Shown: positions 5,787 to 6,415 of the stretch, in pieces
Numbering within the stretch: position 1 is the first letter of the stretch
Layout: every line of letters begins with the position of its first letter
Assembly (NCBI GenBank): GCA_023424585.1
Contig: JAFADT010000681.1
Span: 1 to 6,415, forward strand
Reading direction: 5' to 3'
DNA length: 6,415 nt
Source of the DNA: Pseudomonadota bacterium
GTDB taxonomy: Bacteria; Myxococcota; Myxococcia; Myxococcales; Myxococcaceae
Program-made: the position numbers and the translations under genes
Notes under the pieces: model-generated
Seen by the model: the letters and a program-made list of their open reading frames with translations, nothing else
Databases searched by the model: none
What the model was told of the DNA's origin: nothing

Positions 5787-5854
5787 CCCGACCGCGCCTC
5801 CACGCGGCCGGCCCACCTCGCGTCGTGGACCCGACCGCGCCTCCACGCGGCCGG
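5769..5854. repeat. 43-bp tandem duplication between convergent genes
   Basis: Copy 1 (5769-5811) and copy 2 (5812-5854) are adjacent and agree at 40 of 43 positions; the last 27 bases of each (5785-5811 and 5828-5854) are identical. Copy 1 includes the final codons and TGA of the operon's last gene (PTSRR then stop), so the unit is a duplicated gene end plus its hairpin. The three differences cluster in the part that is coding in copy 1. Confidence 0.9.
5788..5811 (+). terminator. GC hairpin after the operon (copy 1), possible bidirectional terminator
   Basis: CCGCG (5792-5796) pairs with CGCGG (5803-5807) over the loop CCTCCA. An outer CCG (5788-5790) and CGG (5809-5811) extend the stem past one A-C mismatch. 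It starts one base after the TGA of the last operon gene. No T-tract follows on either strand, as is common in very GC-rich genomes. Confidence 0.5.
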
Positions 5855-5855
5855 G
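5830..5855 (-). terminator. GC hairpin (copy 2) near the end of the Rieske gene, possible bidirectional terminator
   Basis: The same stem as in copy 1 recurs here, with one more outer pair (C5830 with G5855), giving nine pairs and one A-C mismatch around the loop CCTCCA (5840-5845). It lies 13 bases after the stop of the minus-strand Rieske gene and would face transcripts arriving from either side. Confidence 0.5.
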
Positions 5856-5868
5856 ACCGGCTGGAACC

Positions 5869-6415
5869 TCAGACCCGCGGCGACTCGACGGGCGCCTTGT
5901 CCACGGCGGGCACCGTGTCCGCGGGGGCCTTGTCGCCGCCGCGCTCCACCTTCTCCGGCTTGTCCGCGACGGGCTCCGCGCAGAGCGAGGAGTTGTTCGT
6001 CTTGCACGTGCCGCCGTTCTCCAGGTCGAACTGCCAGCGGTGGCGCGGGCACACCACGTAGCGGCCCTCCTCCACCCAGCCCTCGGACAGGTCCGCGCCC
6101 TGGTGCGGGCAGAAGCGCAGGATGGAGAAGCGCTTGCCGCCAGCCTCCACCACGGTGCGCTCCTTCTGGGACTCCGTGGCCCGGATGCCGTCGCAGAACT
6201 CGCGGATGTCCTCCACCTCCACGCCCAGGAAGCCGTGCAGCACGGGCTCGTAGACGTCCGGGTTGCGAGAGAGGCGCAGGCGGAAGGACAGGAGGAAGTC
6301 CTCCCAGTTCAGCTTCCTGTCGAGCACGCGCACGATGTCGCACGCGTTCACCGTCATCGCGTAGCGCGTCTTGTCGCGCATCTCCGTCACCTCATCCACG
6401 CGGCGGCTCTTGAAG
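5869..6415 (-). CDS. Rieske [2Fe-2S] domain protein, C-terminal part (gene runs off the window)
   Basis: The minus-strand frame is open to the window edge and five more codons (FKSRR) precede the GTG at 6399, so this is almost certainly an internal valine and the true start lies beyond base 6415. Seen, numbering from that valine: a helical stretch with NWEDFLLSFRLRLSR (31-45), then a Rieske fold with CPHQGADL (97-104) and CPRHRWQFDL (117-126). That gives Cys97, His99, Cys117 and His120 as cluster ligands with 17 residues between the two pairs. Two more Cys (132, 140) follow, then a charged Lys/Pro/Glu tail (141-176) with DKAP twice. A Rieske domain at the far C-terminus after a helical segment recalls fusions to metallo-beta-lactamase-fold domains related to CMP-sialate hydroxylase, but the partner domain is not in the window. 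It is convergent with the polysaccharide operon and probably unrelated to it. Confidence 0.85.
   Translation of the reverse strand, partial: FKSRRVDEVTEMRDKTRYAMTVNACDIVRVLDRKLNWEDFLLSFRLRLSRNPDVYEPVLHGFLGVEVEDIREFCDGIRATESQKERTVVEAGGKRFSILRFCPHQGADLSEGWVEEGRYVVCPRHRWQFDLENGGTCKTNNSSLCAEPVADKPEKVERGGDKAPADTVPAVDKAPVESPRV

Noticed and set aside
5825..6061. Plus-strand open frame of 78 codons overlapping the Rieske gene
   Set aside because: It starts inside the tandem repeat and lies antisense to conserved Rieske cluster motifs; no evidence for translation.
1..6415. CRISPR arrays, tRNA or rRNA genes, insertion sequences, attachment sites
   Set aside because: Looked for on both strands; no spaced direct repeats, cloverleaf-like segments, transposase motifs or terminal inverted repeats were seen.

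Overview
The window is very GC-rich, with third codon positions almost all G or C, and it reads like a chromosomal segment of a large-genome deltaproteobacterium of the Myxococcus/Corallococcus/Archangium type. That placement is an inference from composition and protein style; no marker gene here settles it. The GC bias leaves long spurious open frames on both strands, so only six are taken as genes.

Layout. (1) Bases 4-1215, + strand: a HAD-superfamily protein of the APP1 (phosphatidate phosphatase) type behind an alpha-helical N-terminal region. (2) Bases 1216-1430: a 215-base leader with a sigma-54-like promoter candidate, a dyad and a very strong 15-bp hairpin just upstream of the next gene. 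(3) Bases 1431-5786, + strand: a tightly packed four-gene operon. It encodes a membrane-embedded family 2 glycosyltransferase, a single-pass periplasmic coiled-coil adaptor with an Alg44/HlyD-like C-terminus, a secreted TolC-like outer-membrane-factor protein, and an N-terminally anchored protein predicted to carry a beta-sandwich (concanavalin A/LamG-like) domain. Genes 1/2 and 3/4 of the operon overlap by ATGA; genes 2/3 are 32 bases apart. (4) Bases 5769-5868: a 43-bp tandem duplication, each copy holding a GC hairpin, lying between convergent genes. (5) Bases 5869-6415, - strand: the C-terminal part of a Rieske [2Fe-2S] protein whose start lies outside the window.

How the operon could work (inference). 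The glycosyltransferase has the signature of processive hyaluronan/chitin/NodC/Alg8-type synthases, which polymerise a sugar chain on the cytoplasmic face and extrude it through the inner membrane. The adaptor and the TolC-like protein would bridge periplasm and outer membrane, and the last protein would bind or trim the chain. This resembles alginate-type secretion crossed with a TolC-type tripartite exporter: it lacks the PilZ c-di-GMP receptor domain of Alg44, and a TolC-like protein replaces the AlgE/AlgK exit. This four-gene unit is the most interesting content of the window. The polymer it makes cannot be read from the sequence.
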